A DNA stretch of 64,000 nt from Anaerolineales bacterium (lineage in GTDB: Bacteria; Chloroflexota; Anaerolineae; Anaerolineales; Villigracilaceae): positions 744,001 through 808,000 of the forward strand of contig JABTUU010000001.1 in the NCBI GenBank assembly GCA_015075275.1, in the 5' to 3' direction. This document shows positions 23,656-33,009 of the stretch, one piece after another. The notes below the pieces were generated by a model. That model saw only the letters and a list, made by a program, of their open reading frames with translations. It made no database searches and had not been told where the DNA came from. Every line of letters begins with the position of its first letter. Position 1 is the first letter of the stretch. The position numbers were made by a program, and so were the translations under genes.

Positions 23656-26073
23656 TTACTGAGGCGGTCCGTATAAATTCTTATATGCGTTGAAGATCTC
23701 GTAGATAGAGCGAATGTAATTTCGCGTTTCTTCAAAACGTATAATTTCCAAAAGCAGATCAGGATCGTTGCCCGCGAGTTGATTCCATGCGATGGCGTTG
23801 CCCGGTCCGCCGTTATAGGCGGCGAGCGCGGAATACATGCTTCCGCCTAGATGCCGTTGATTCTTGTCCAAATAATATGCGCCGAATCGAACGCTGACGA
23901 TGGGACGGTAGAGGTCTTCTTCTTCGTAGTTGAGGGGCCAGCGCAATTCACCGGCGATCTGTGCGCCTGTTGGGGCGATGATCTGCATCAAACCGTGCGC
24001 GCCCGCCGTCGAGCGCACAAACCCTTCGAATAAACTTTCCTGTCGAATTACGCTAAACATAAGCAGCGGATCAAGTTCGTATTGTTGCGCCTGCTCGATG
24101 ATCAGATCATGGTAATACAAACCATATCGGACGTGATTGAAATAAGGCGGCGCGCTTAGCGCGGCGGCTTGACTCTCCAGCCCAGCCAGCGTTAGAACCT
24201 GACGCGCGGCGAAAATGGCAGAACGATACAAGCCGATGTCGAGTAAATAATTGGCGAGACGAAAACTATCGGCGGCGTTCGCCTCAGCCGATTTGCGCAA
24301 CGATTCGAATTCCAGCCGCGCTTCATCGTACAGACCCAACTCCCATAATTCTGCGCCGCGCGCGATTCGTAGATCTTGCGCAAGCGCGCCGAGCCCCGAT
24401 AGATTCGTATCGGCGGGGAGATTAAACGTTACGCGCATCCACGCTTCGGCGTCTTTCCGTTCTTTTGCAAGGTTAACGTCGAGGTCGACAGCAGGCGGCG
24501 ATTGAAACGGGCGATTGCCTAACAAGGTATCTCTGGCGCGAATGCTGTAATAGTTCGTCGAGTCGATCGCTTGCCCTAACTTCCAAGAATCTTGCGCGGC
24601 GAGATTGTCTCCAAGCGCAGTTTGAGTTTTTCCAATCCAGAAATAGGCGCGCGCGCGATCTTCCGATTTGACCGACAGCAGTAAGCCGCGCTGAAAGTTG
24701 ATCAACGCGCCTTGATAGTCGCTTAGGCGATAGCGTGAAATGCCAGCCAGAAATAAGGCAAGCGAAGCTTCTGAGCTGGCTGAATACTCGTTCGCTGTGC
24801 GCTCCCAAAGTTGTGCGGCTTCTTCCAGGCGATTGTCCATCTCTGTGATGCGCGCCGCAGTGAATAAAAGCTCCGGCGCTAGAGCGGACGATGGAACCGC
24901 CGCTACGAAATCAACTAATGTCTTTGCGCCGGCGCGCCGGTCCCCTTGCAGCGACCATTCGAGATACGATTTCTCCTCCCAAGCGTCCGCCCAGCGCGGG
25001 TGAGAAGGGTAGAGCTTGATAAAACTGTCGAACGCATCAATCGCCTCTTGCGCGCGCTGAAGTTTGCTTAAGCTGAGCGCGCGATAATATTGCGCAGTTC
25101 CGTCTGTGGCTTGATTGCGCGTTGCGTCGATGTAGCGATCGAAAGCAGCGAGCGCCACGTCGTATTGCGCGGCGAAATAGTCCACCAGACCGCGATCTAA
25201 TTCATCTACAAGAACGTTCGCGTTTACGAGTTCCACAAGCGCTAAATAGGAGTAATACGAAAGCGGATAGTTCTCGACGGCGTGCAGAAAACGTGCATGC
25301 GCTTCCTCTCTCTGACCGAGCAGTTGGCGCGCGCTGCCGGCGAGATAATCTATTTGCGCGCGGACGTAATCGTTTGGCGCAGAAACGTAAATTTGATCGT
25401 AGGCAGTTAACGCGCCGGCGTAATCGCCGAAGTCGGCGCGGGCTTGCGCGATCTTGATTTGGAGCGTCAGCCCGTCGTCAAGGCGCGCAGCGTTGAGGGC
25501 AGCAGTGTAAGCGTTGATTGCGCCGGTATAGTCTTTAAGTTGAAGCAAGGCGTTTCCGCGATATTCCTGCGTGTAGGCATCAAGAAGACTGGGAATGCGC
25601 GTCGAATAGGCGTTGTAAGCGTCTGCCGCTTGCTGCGGTTGATTTAATTTCTCATGCGCCTGCCCAATCAGAAAATAGGCGCGCGCAGCGTAGGTCGAAT
25701 CGGAATATTCAGCCGTTAGTTGGTTGAGCGATTCGAGTGCGGTTTGGTAGCGTCCCTCTGCCAGTGCGACGCGCGCCAAGCCCCACAACGCGGCGGCTTG
25801 TAAGCCTTTGTCGTCTGAGTCGTTGAATGCGGAAAGATACTGTTCGTGAGCCAGATCATAATCGCCGAAGAATAGCGCCTTGTCGCCGGAGTCAACTTGT
25901 TCGACGGGGGCTGGAGTGGGAAAGGGCGTTGGAGCTGGAGAGGGAAATGGCGTCAGCGTCGGTCCGCCGGGCGTGATCGTCGGCGTCGAATTAGTCTTTA
26001 AGACGGGAAAAGCCTGACAGGCAGATAGGACGATTAGGATGTATAACCCGACGATTTTTTTTATTCTCTGCAT
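23656..26073 (-). CDS. Lytic transglycosylase lipoprotein with TPR repeats
   Basis: 805 residues, the layout of Slt-type murein transglycosylases. A lipobox VLSAC puts the lipidated Cys near residue 19; a Thr/Pro linker runs to ~60; TPR-like helical repeats fill ~65-600. The C-terminal SLT domain has the catalytic Glu in IRQESLF near 680, then GLMQIIAPTG and the AAYNGGPGNA stretch. It cleaves glycan strands between MurNAc and GlcNAc without water. Convergent with the yggS set. The Cys anchor places it on the outer face of the cytoplasmic membrane. Confidence 0.9.
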   Translation of the reverse strand: MQRIKKIVGLYILIVLSACQAFPVLKTNSTPTITPGGPTLTPFPSPAPTPFPTPAPVEQVDSGDKALFFGDYDLAHEQYLSAFNDSDDKGLQAAALWGLARVALAEGRYQTALESLNQLTAEYSDSTYAARAYFLIGQAHEKLNQPQQAADAYNAYSTRIPSLLDAYTQEYRGNALLQLKDYTGAINAYTAALNAARLDDGLTLQIKIAQARADFGDYAGALTAYDQIYVSAPNDYVRAQIDYLAGSARQLLGQREEAHARFLHAVENYPLSYYSYLALVELVNANVLVDELDRGLVDYFAAQYDVALAAFDRYIDATRNQATDGTAQYYRALSLSKLQRAQEAIDAFDSFIKLYPSHPRWADAWEEKSYLEWSLQGDRRAGAKTLVDFVAAVPSSALAPELLFTAARITEMDNRLEEAAQLWERTANEYSASSEASLALFLAGISRYRLSDYQGALINFQRGLLLSVKSEDRARAYFWIGKTQTALGDNLAAQDSWKLGQAIDSTNYYSIRARDTLLGNRPFQSPPAVDLDVNLAKERKDAEAWMRVTFNLPADTNLSGLGALAQDLRIARGAELWELGLYDEARLEFESLRKSAEANAADSFRLANYLLDIGLYRSAIFAARQVLTLAGLESQAAALSAPPYFNHVRYGLYYHDLIIEQAQQYELDPLLMFSVIRQESLFEGFVRSTAGAHGLMQIIAPTGAQIAGELRWPLNYEEEDLYRPIVSVRFGAYYLDKNQRHLGGSMYSALAAYNGGPGNAIAWNQLAGNDPDLLLEIIRFEETRNYIRSIYEIFNAYKNLYGPPQ

Positions 26074-26101
26074 GAAAATCTTTTACTGGATAACATTGCG
26101 C

Positions 26102-26899
26102 CTACGAAAGAATTTCTACGTTCATCCCAAGTCGAATCTCGCCGGCGTTGAGCGGAATTGCGTTCTGCCCGAAGATTGCGCCCAGCGTGTGTTTGCGATA
26201 TTGACTTAGCGTTTTGAGCGGTTCTCGACTGCGCGCCAGCGTACGCTGGTCAATAGTCGGCACCTCGCAGCGCGCACACGGTTTGACGATGGCTATTACG
26301 ACGTTGCCAATGCGGATGCGGTTCCATGAATCTTCCGCGTAAGCGCCGCAATCTTTGACGACGATGCTTGGGCGAAAACGCTCCATCGGGAGCGGCGCAT
26401 CGAGTCGCGAATTTAGATCAGCCAGCGATTCTTCTGAGATCAGCAGGATTGGGTACCCGTCGGCGAAGCCGGTGTGATCGTCTTCGTTGACTGCGTATTG
26501 CGAATCGAGCGTGCGTATAAATCCATCGGCAATATGCGCCAGCCTGACGGAAGTGTCGAGAAATTCTGACAGCCACTCGACCGCTCCTTCGCCTTGGTCA
26601 ATCGCTTGCACGCCTTTACTTTTCCAAATATTAACGGGCCACGTATGTCCCGATGAACGGATCTCAATGCTTAACGAGTCTACGTCTGGCGCGGAAAGCG
26701 TTAGCGTATTGCCCTCTACTACAGGCGTGATGAGCGCCAGTTTGGGGAGTTGTCGTTGCGAAAGGAAATCGCCCTCAGGCGTGACGATCATTAGACGGCG
26801 GTCGCGTTCGAGCCCCATGCGTTCGACGTTCCGCGTTTCGACCTCATGCCCGCGGCAGCCTTTGACGGGATAATAAACTAGTTTCGATACAACTGTCAT
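26102..26899 (-). CDS. MOSC domain-containing protein
   Basis: 265 residues: N-terminal MOSC beta-barrel domain (YYPVKGCRGHEV near residue 8, GLERDRRLMIV near 30) and C-terminal MOSC domain with the conserved Cys in KPCARCEVPTID near 210. Relatives include YcbX and the mARC reductases, which bind molybdenum cofactor and reduce N-hydroxylated compounds. The start overlaps the end of the acetyl-CoA synthetase gene as ATGA, so the two are translationally coupled, though the functional link is not obvious. Confidence 0.87.
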   Translation of the reverse strand: MTVVSKLVYYPVKGCRGHEVETRNVERMGLERDRRLMIVTPEGDFLSQRQLPKLALITPVVEGNTLTLSAPDVDSLSIEIRSSGHTWPVNIWKSKGVQAIDQGEGAVEWLSEFLDTSVRLAHIADGFIRTLDSQYAVNEDDHTGFADGYPILLISEESLADLNSRLDAPLPMERFRPSIVVKDCGAYAEDSWNRIRIGNVVIAIVKPCARCEVPTIDQRTLARSREPLKTLSQYRKHTLGAIFGQNAIPLNAGEIRLGMNVEILS

Positions 26900-28962
26900 T
26901 TTGCGTCCGTTCGCCGACTTATACGCACATCAACGGCTGCCGCTCCTTGCGGCAGCGCGCGCAACGGATTGATTTCGATCTCTTCAATTTCTTCATGTGC
27001 GTCCGCTATATGCGATAGTCGTATCAAGACGTCTCGGACGGCGGCTTCATCCGCCGGTGGGATATTGCGAAAGCCTTTGAGTTTTCTTCCCGCCCAGGTT
27101 TTGCGCATCATTGCTTCCGCTTCGGCTTGACTTAACGGACTCAAGCAGAATGCGACGTCTTGAAGTCCTTCCACCTCTACGCCGCCCGAGCCGAACATCA
27201 TCAGCGCACCGAATTGCGGATCGCGCGCCATTCCAATGATGACTTCCTGCCCGGCGGAAATCTGCCGTTGAACATGGACTCCTTCGAGGCGCGGCGCTGG
27301 GTTTATCTTTTGGATCTGTTTTATCATACGAACACAGCTCTCTCGCAGATCGGAAGCGTCTTGAATATTTAGCGCTACTCCGCCTACGTCTGATTTGTGT
27401 AGGATGTCCGGCGAGGCGATCTTTATGACGACGGGATAGCCGAGCCGGTCTGCGCTGGCGACGGCTTCATCTACGCTGCGAGCGAGTTCGATAGGCGCAG
27501 TGGGAATGCCGTAGGCTTGCATTAATGCGTCTGCCGACAGATCGCCTACTTGAAGCGGTTGGCGCGGTTCAACGTCAGCCGTTTGATCTTTCTCAGCCGT
27601 AAGATTAACGGCTCGTTTTGTCAGCGCCGCCAGCGCCGACGCCGCCCGTTCAGGGAATGGGTAGGTCGGCATCCGCGCCGCTTGGAATGTGTCGTTCGCC
27701 GATTTAACCAGCGTGGAACCCATCAAAGCGACGACGACAGGTTTTGTGGATTCGCCTGCCGATGCGACGATCCGCTTGGCGACGTCTTCGGCGGTAAACA
27801 TTGGCGGCGGCGGTAAGATGACCATAACCGCGTCCACGTTCTCGTCAGCGAGGAGAAGCCGCAGGCAGTCGGCGTACTGTTCTGGCGAGGCAGAAGCGAG
27901 CATGTCTACCGGGTTGTGCACGCTGGCGGCAGGCGGCAGTGCGGCGACTAGAGCCTTTTGTGTTGATGCGCTCAGCGCGGCGAGCGCCAAGCCTTCGCGC
28001 TCTAACGCATCGGCGGCGATGACGCCGGGTCCGCCGGCGTTGGTGAGAATGCCGACGCGGTTTCCAGTTGGGAGCGGGCAGGTTTCCAGCGCGCGCGCCC
28101 AATCGAACATTTGCTCGGCGGTTTCGGCTCGCAAAACGCCTGCCTTTTCGAATGCGGCGTCGAATGTTGTGTCAGATGCAGCGAGCGCGCCTGTGTGCGA
28201 AGCGGCAGCTTTTTGACCGGATTCAAAACGTCCGACCTTCAACGCGACGATCGGTTTCTTCCGCGCGGCTTCGCTGGCAATGCGGATAAAGCGTTTGCCG
28301 TCTGAGACGCCTTCCATATACATTGCGATGACTTTGGTATGCGGATTGTCTGCGAACAAAGGCAGCATGTCAGTCTCGTTGACGTCGGCTTGGTTGCCGA
28401 GGCTGACGATGCGTGAGAAGCCGAAGCCTTGCTCGCGCGCCCAGTCAATAATGGCGGCGGCGAACGCGCCTGAATGAGAGATGAAGCCGATGTTTCCCTG
28501 CGCGGGCATAGGCGGTTGCAGGAAGGTTGTGTCGAGCGGAAGATGCGTGTCAATAACGCCGATACAGTTGGGACCGAGTAAGCGAACGCCATAGCGTTGA
28601 GCGGTCTCGACGCAACGCTGTTCTAATGCCGCGCCTTCTTCGCCGGCTTCGCGAAACCCCGCCGAGACGATGATCGCTGCGCGAACGCCGCGCTTGCCGC
28701 AATCCTCGATCGCTTGCGGAGTGGCGGACGTAGGAACGATGAGAATCGCCAATTCGACCGGGTCGGGAACGTCTTGCAAATTGGTATGAACAGTCTTCTT
28801 GAAGATCTCCCCGCTTTTTTGCGCCACGAGATGAATTTCCCCTGCGTAGCCGCTTTGTATCAAATTACGCGTCACGCCGTATCCTAATTTTTCCGGCGAG
28901 GCGGAGGCGCCGATGATAACAACGCCTTTTGGGTCGAAGAAGGGTAATAAAGCGGCGTCCAT
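26896..28962 (-). CDS. ADP-forming acetyl-CoA synthetase, fused alpha and beta parts
   Basis: 688 residues. The alpha part has a CoA-binding Rossmann domain (VVIIGASASPEKLG near residue 13) and CoA-ligase domains with the phospho-His in ASHTGALA near 250. The beta part from ~470 is an ATP-grasp domain (YPVVIKIASPDILHKSD near 520, IGMARDPQFGALMMFG near 585). It converts acetyl-CoA, ADP and phosphate to acetate, CoA and ATP, which yields energy in fermentation. ATG 28962 is chosen because it shares bases with the stop of the nitroreductase (TAATG). It is followed with overlap by the MOSC gene. Confidence 0.9.
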   Translation of the reverse strand: MDAALLPFFDPKGVVIIGASASPEKLGYGVTRNLIQSGYAGEIHLVAQKSGEIFKKTVHTNLQDVPDPVELAILIVPTSATPQAIEDCGKRGVRAAIIVSAGFREAGEEGAALEQRCVETAQRYGVRLLGPNCIGVIDTHLPLDTTFLQPPMPAQGNIGFISHSGAFAAAIIDWAREQGFGFSRIVSLGNQADVNETDMLPLFADNPHTKVIAMYMEGVSDGKRFIRIASEAARKKPIVALKVGRFESGQKAAASHTGALAASDTTFDAAFEKAGVLRAETAEQMFDWARALETCPLPTGNRVGILTNAGGPGVIAADALEREGLALAALSASTQKALVAALPPAASVHNPVDMLASASPEQYADCLRLLLADENVDAVMVILPPPPMFTAEDVAKRIVASAGESTKPVVVALMGSTLVKSANDTFQAARMPTYPFPERAASALAALTKRAVNLTAEKDQTADVEPRQPLQVGDLSADALMQAYGIPTAPIELARSVDEAVASADRLGYPVVIKIASPDILHKSDVGGVALNIQDASDLRESCVRMIKQIQKINPAPRLEGVHVQRQISAGQEVIIGMARDPQFGALMMFGSGGVEVEGLQDVAFCLSPLSQAEAEAMMRKTWAGRKLKGFRNIPPADEAAVRDVLIRLSHIADAHEEIEEIEINPLRALPQGAAAVDVRISRRTDAK

Positions 28963-29474
28963 TACCAACGCTCCCAATGTACTGCTTCAGTCAATGTCAT
29001 GCGCCCGCCTTGCGCAGGCGCGGCGGTCAGTTTTTCTTTATTCGCCGGATAACCGAATGAGAGCGCGACGCGTAGATGCCATTCGGCGGGGAAGCCGAGG
29101 ATAGCGCGCGCTTTCTCCGGCTCATAGATCGAAGCGAGACACGAACCGACGCCTAACTCCCACGCCGCTAACTGCATATAAGCCGCCGCTTGACCGGCGT
29201 CGAACATGATTTGGAATTTCTCGGTTGGATCGGGCGTTAAGATTGCAACGCCCAGCGCCGCGCCAGCGAGATGCCCTGCCCATTCGCCGCAGGTTGAGAG
29301 TTCCTGCAGAATGGCTTTATCTTGAATAGCGATGAACCGCCAGGCTTGATTGTTCTTGGATGATTGCGCGCGTCTGCCCGCGTTGACGATGGAGCGCGCC
29401 ACAGCGGCGGGCAACGACGCTCCTTCGAACTTCCTCACGGCGCGTTTTAATTGGATGGCGTTTATAACATTCAT
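28962..29474 (-). CDS. Nitroreductase family flavoprotein
   Basis: 170 residues, one FMN-binding nitroreductase fold: AVRKFEG near residue 12 for phosphate contact, AGRRAQSSKNNQAWRF near 32, and GVGSCLASIYEPEKA near 117. The substrate is not predictable. ATG 29474 follows gagga, and a TATAAT lies about 20 bases further upstream on the minus strand. It is the first gene of a three-gene unit with acetyl-CoA synthetase and MOSC proteins, all joined by overlapping stop and start codons. Confidence 0.88.
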   Translation of the reverse strand: MNVINAIQLKRAVRKFEGASLPAAVARSIVNAGRRAQSSKNNQAWRFIAIQDKAILQELSTCGEWAGHLAGAALGVAILTPDPTEKFQIMFDAGQAAAYMQLAAWELGVGSCLASIYEPEKARAILGFPAEWHLRVALSFGYPANKEKLTAAPAQGGRMTLTEAVHWERW

Positions 29475-29562
29475 TAATCCTCGATGGTTATGATGAAGTA
29501 TTATACCGTTCGGAGAGGAGAGAAGCCCGCCCCTCAGGTTTGCCCAAATCACGAACGGAGTT

Positions 29563-30390
29563 TCAGCGGCTCGGCTGGAAGGTCAGTTGTTCGTATACTA
29601 ACGCCGAAATATGCGCTATACACTCGTGGGCTTCGTCCGCCCTGTCTTCGGCGAAGCCGCGAGTCATGATCGAGACCGCGTATGGTTTACGATTCTCAGG
29701 GAAGACGATGCCCGTATCATGATACAGATCCTCGCTCCAGCCTGTTTTATGCGCGACGCGCGTTTGCGGCGAAAGTAAGCGTGGGATGCCTGTGTTGAAT
29801 TCCTGTCTGTGCAGAATCTTGATCATCTCATCCGAATCTTGTTTGGAGACGACCTTGCCTTCCGCGATCAGCCGCATTGTTTGCGTGAGTCCGCGCGCCG
29901 AACCGCAGTTGTAGATTCTTTTTTCAAGCGCGGGCAGATCGTACATCCCGCGGATGAACGCGACGTCTTGAATCTCAAGCTCGGCGATGAATTCGTTGAT
30001 CTGTTTTGCGCCGACTTTTTCGAACAAGATATTTGTGGCGAGATTGCCGCTGCGTGCGATCATCAAGCGCGTCAACTCGCGGATGGATTCGGTCTGACCG
30101 ATTCTTTCGTACAACGAAGCGTCCGAATCGTCGTTTGCGTTCAGCGAATAGAGGCTTCCGTCTGCAACGCTGGGGAAGGAGTTGACGATCGTCAGTCGAT
30201 CGTCGAGTGAGAAGCGTCCCCCGTGCGCTTGTCTGAAGATTTCCATCATCAGATGTATCTTGATCGTGCTGGCGGGGTAATACGATTCGTCTGCGCGGAT
30301 GTTGATCTCCGCGCTTGTTTCTAGATCGTGGACGGATAGAGAAATATCCTTGTCGCTGAATTGCGCAATGTAGGCTTCGATAGGGAGCAT
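29563..30390 (-). CDS. Serine hydrolase of the class A beta-lactamase fold
   Basis: About 275 residues. The active-site motifs are STIK (near residue 45), SGN in place of the usual SDN (near 111) and KTG in AHKTGW (near 213). No signal peptide is visible with this start. Such proteins are often peptidases or esterases rather than antibiotic-degrading enzymes. The start is uncertain: ATG 30390 has no ribosome site, and the frame is open upstream into a repeat-like region, which argues against a longer protein. It stands alone between the nitroreductase operon and a repeat. Confidence 0.75.
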   Translation of the reverse strand: MLPIEAYIAQFSDKDISLSVHDLETSAEINIRADESYYPASTIKIHLMMEIFRQAHGGRFSLDDRLTIVNSFPSVADGSLYSLNANDDSDASLYERIGQTESIRELTRLMIARSGNLATNILFEKVGAKQINEFIAELEIQDVAFIRGMYDLPALEKRIYNCGSARGLTQTMRLIAEGKVVSKQDSDEMIKILHRQEFNTGIPRLLSPQTRVAHKTGWSEDLYHDTGIVFPENRKPYAVSIMTRGFAEDRADEAHECIAHISALVYEQLTFQPSR

Positions 30391-30419
30391 GAGCCGTAAT
30401 TGTACTTCATTACGCGGCA

Positions 30420-30530
30420 TGTCATTCTGAGCCGCGTTCTTGCTCTTTGCGACGAAGAATTCCCGCCGCAAATTTAGAAACCCTTCGCTGCCGCCCACAT
30501 CGTTCCGATGTCTTTCGGGAGGGTGACATA
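30420..30530. repeat. Intergenic repeat of a second type
   Basis: The stretch opens with tgtcattctgag and closes with gggtgacata, the ends of another common palindromic repeat class (cattctgag...gaagaatc). It contains gacgaagaattc near the middle. It fills the gap before the serine hydrolase and may be the source of that gene's unclear start. Only one copy was noticed here, so the call rests on general resemblance. Confidence 0.4.
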
Positions 30531-30592
30531 ACTGTAGACGTGTTTGATGTCGGACTCCATTCCTCTCTTCGCTTCTCGCCGCCCCCGCCGAG

Positions 30593-30598
30593 TATAAT
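30593..30598 (+). promoter_or_regulatory. -10 box of a probable leaderless promoter before the selA operon
   Basis: TATAAT ends 7 bases before the GTG start at 30606, with no ribosome site between. The surrounding bases, cgccgagtataat, recur before cinA near 43140. Confidence 0.45.
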
Positions 30599-30605
30599 CG
30601 GCTTA

Positions 30606-31019
30606 GTGAATCAACCTCTGCCCTTCAAACCGTTCGGCATCTCCGCGCTGTTACTAATTCTCCTCGGCTGGGGCGGACTATTCGCCGTGCTGTCACTTTC
30701 CGTTCCAATAGTTTGGTTCCGCTGGGGATTCTTCGCGCTGTTGATCCTCGCGCTCACCGGCACAGTCCTTCCCGTCGTCTATTTTTTTCATCGCCGCTTT
30801 CCGGGCGAGCCTCCTGCCGAATCCAACGTCATCGTTCGTCAGGCGGTGTGGTTCGGCGTCTATGGCGCGACTCTCGCGTGGCTTCAACTCGGCCGCCTCG
30901 TCACGGTCTACGTTATCCTCGGCTTGGCGGGCGGCATCCTCGCCATCGAATACTTCCTCCGCTTGCGCGAACGCGCGCGCTGGAAACCTCCTGTCGTCTC
31001 TGATGACCAGCCTTCGTGA
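30606..31019 (+). CDS. Small four-helix membrane protein
   Basis: 137 residues with a short N-terminus and four hydrophobic helices (about residues 12-33, 36-57, 78-98 and 100-117), then an Arg-rich tail. GTG 30606 is chosen because the frame upstream runs through intergenic repeat sequence and a TATAAT stands just before the GTG. It overlaps the start of selA by 17 bases, so the two are probably coupled. No family recognised. Confidence 0.65.
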   Translation: MNQPLPFKPFGISALLLILLGWGGLFAVLSLSVPIVWFRWGFFALLILALTGTVLPVVYFFHRRFPGEPPAESNVIVRQAVWFGVYGATLAWLQLGRLVTVYVILGLAGGILAIEYFLRLRERARWKPPVVSDDQPS

Positions 31020-32355
31020 CCTTCCCTCTGTGGATTCATTAATAAAACACGCGGATGATCTCCTCGTCAGATTCGGCCGCCCTTCGACTCTGGATGCGCT
31101 TCGTTTGACTTTGGATGAAACCCGCGCGCGCCTCAAACGCGACGGGCAATCTGCCTCGCCCTCCCTCGACTCGATTCTCGCCTCAGCCGAATCCCGCCTC
31201 ATCACATGGACGACTCCATCCCTCGCCCCAGTCATCAACGCGACGGGAGTCATCCTCCACACCAACCTCGGGCGCGCGCCGTTATCCGCATCAACTATTC
31301 AAGCGATGAACGCCGTCGCCGCGAATTACTCCAACCTCGAATTTGACTTGGATACCGGCAAACGCGGTTCGCGTCTCGTCCATGCTGAATCGGTTTTGCA
31401 AAAATTGCTCGGTGTCGAGTCCGCGCTTGTGGTGAACAACAATGCTTCGGCAGTGTTGCTGGTTCTTTCCGCATTGGCGAACAAGAAGCGCGTGGTCATT
31501 CCGCGTTCGCAACTCGTCGAGATCGGCGGCGGATTCCGCGTGCCAGATGTGATGAAACAATCAGGCGCGAAACTGGTGGAGATCGGCACAACGAACAAAG
31601 TCCGCATTGCTGATTACAAAGACGCGCTTGAAGAACCGACCGCGCTGGTCATGCGCGCGCATCGCAGTAACTTCAAGATCGTCGGCTTCACCGAAGAGCC
31701 CGAACTCGCAAAAATTGTTGAGACTGCTCACAAGGCAAATGTTTTCGTCGTTGACGATCTCGGCTCGGGCGCGTTGATAGACACCGCAAAATACGGTCTC
31801 GCTCACGAGCCGACCGTGCAAGAGTCGCTCGCGGCGGGCGTGGACATCGTCTGCTTCTCAGGCGACAAGTTGCTCGGCGGTCCGCAAGCGGGGATCATCG
31901 TCGGCAAGAAAGAGTTGATCGGACGAATCAAAAAACATCCGCTGGCGCGCGCGGTGCGGGCGGACAAAATTTCGCTGGCGGGAATCTCGGCGACGTTGTT
32001 GCATTACCTCAAAGACGAAGCGGAGCGTGAAATCCCGGTGGTGCGGATGATGTCGCTTACGGCGAGGCAGGTCGAGGTCCGCGCTGAGGCGTGGCGGAAT
32101 GCGGTGGGGCAGGGCGAGGTGGTGAAATCCGAATCTACAGTGGGCGGCGGGAGCCTGCCAGAGGAATCCATGCCGACATTTGTTTTGTCACTGCAAGTGA
32201 AAAGCCCTGATAAATTTTTGGCGAAGTTGCGCGAAGCGAATCCGCCCGTCATCGCGCGGACGGAGAAAGATAACGTGTTGCTCGATCCGCGCACGGTGTT
32301 GGACGACGAAGCGTTGTTGCGTGTGTTGAAGGAGGCGTTGCGTGCATACCGTTGA
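31003..32355 (+). CDS. selA: L-seryl-tRNA(Sec) selenium transferase
   Basis: 450 residues, close to the usual length. SelA uses PLP to convert Ser-tRNA(Sec) to Sec-tRNA(Sec) with selenophosphate. Marks are the N-terminal LPSVDSLI, NATGVILHTNLGRAPLS near residue 76, HRSNFKIVGF near 220 and the PLP Lys289 in FSGDKLLGGPQAG. ATG 31003 gives the family's normal N-terminus and overlaps the upstream membrane gene. selB, selC and selD are not in the window, and I found no gene here with an in-frame UGA that must be read as selenocysteine. An SsnA-like gene at 48914 belongs to a family linked to selenium metabolism. Confidence 0.92.
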   Translation: MTSLRDLPSVDSLIKHADDLLVRFGRPSTLDALRLTLDETRARLKRDGQSASPSLDSILASAESRLITWTTPSLAPVINATGVILHTNLGRAPLSASTIQAMNAVAANYSNLEFDLDTGKRGSRLVHAESVLQKLLGVESALVVNNNASAVLLVLSALANKKRVVIPRSQLVEIGGGFRVPDVMKQSGAKLVEIGTTNKVRIADYKDALEEPTALVMRAHRSNFKIVGFTEEPELAKIVETAHKANVFVVDDLGSGALIDTAKYGLAHEPTVQESLAAGVDIVCFSGDKLLGGPQAGIIVGKKELIGRIKKHPLARAVRADKISLAGISATLLHYLKDEAEREIPVVRMMSLTARQVEVRAEAWRNAVGQGEVVKSESTVGGGSLPEESMPTFVLSLQVKSPDKFLAKLREANPPVIARTEKDNVLLDPRTVLDDEALLRVLKEALRAYR

Positions 32356-32917
32356 AGTTCCCATCAAAGACGCGAAGAACCCGCCGAAAATAATTTTCCC
32401 CGATCGTTGTGTGAATTGCGGAAAACCGAAGCACGTGGTGATGCCGATGAAATTGATCATGGGCGTTGAAAAACGCGGGCAAGGCGTGCTGATGGATTTC
32501 CCTGTGCCGTTGTGCGCCGAGTGCGAGAAAAAAGAGCAACGCATAACGTATGTCACGCTCGTGCCGTTTTTAATTGCGGGACTCGTTCTCGGCGTGATCG
32601 CGTTTATCCCCGCGATGTTGATCGCCCCCGAAGGGACGTCGCAGCAAACTCTTGGTTTCCCGTTTGTCTTCGGCGGACTCGTCGGCATGGTGGTCGGCGC
32701 CATCGGCGGAACGGTTGTTGAATTCGTTTTGAAATTATTACTTGCTCCAGTGTATGGGCAATTGCTCCTGAAACGCCCGCTGACCATCCTCAGTTTCTTC
32801 AACGACTCGGAAAATGTCATCGGTCTCTCGGCAAGATTCACAGACAAGAAAAAATCGTTGAAGTTAATTTTTGAAAATGACGTTATTGGAAAAGAATTCA
32901 AACAGCTCAATCTATAA
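32342..32917 (+). CDS. Zinc-ribbon membrane protein of unknown function
   Basis: 191 residues. Two Cys pairs near the N-terminus (CVNCGKPKH at ~23 and CAECEKK at ~58) look like a zinc ribbon. Two to three hydrophobic helices follow (about 70-95 and 105-140) and then a soluble C-terminal part. It begins with GTG inside the last codons of selA, so it is translated from the same mRNA. It is not a known selenium gene, and the coupling may only reflect shared transcription. Confidence 0.65.
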   Translation: MHTVEVPIKDAKNPPKIIFPDRCVNCGKPKHVVMPMKLIMGVEKRGQGVLMDFPVPLCAECEKKEQRITYVTLVPFLIAGLVLGVIAFIPAMLIAPEGTSQQTLGFPFVFGGLVGMVVGAIGGTVVEFVLKLLLAPVYGQLLLKRPLTILSFFNDSENVIGLSARFTDKKKSLKLIFENDVIGKEFKQLNL

Positions 32918-32997
32918 TCTCCGATCTCCAATCTCCCAATTCTCCAATTCTCCAATTCTCTATTTGTCAATTACCGATTACCAATTACCAATTACAC
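32918..32997. repeat. Short direct-repeat tract between genes
   Basis: A low-complexity stretch in which variants of ccaattctc recur about four times, then variants of caattac about four times. It lies between the zinc-ribbon gene and the M24 peptidase. A related stretch built on actgat lies at 35752-35781 before tsaD. Confidence 0.7.
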
Positions 32998-33009
32998 CCC
33001 AGGAGCCCC

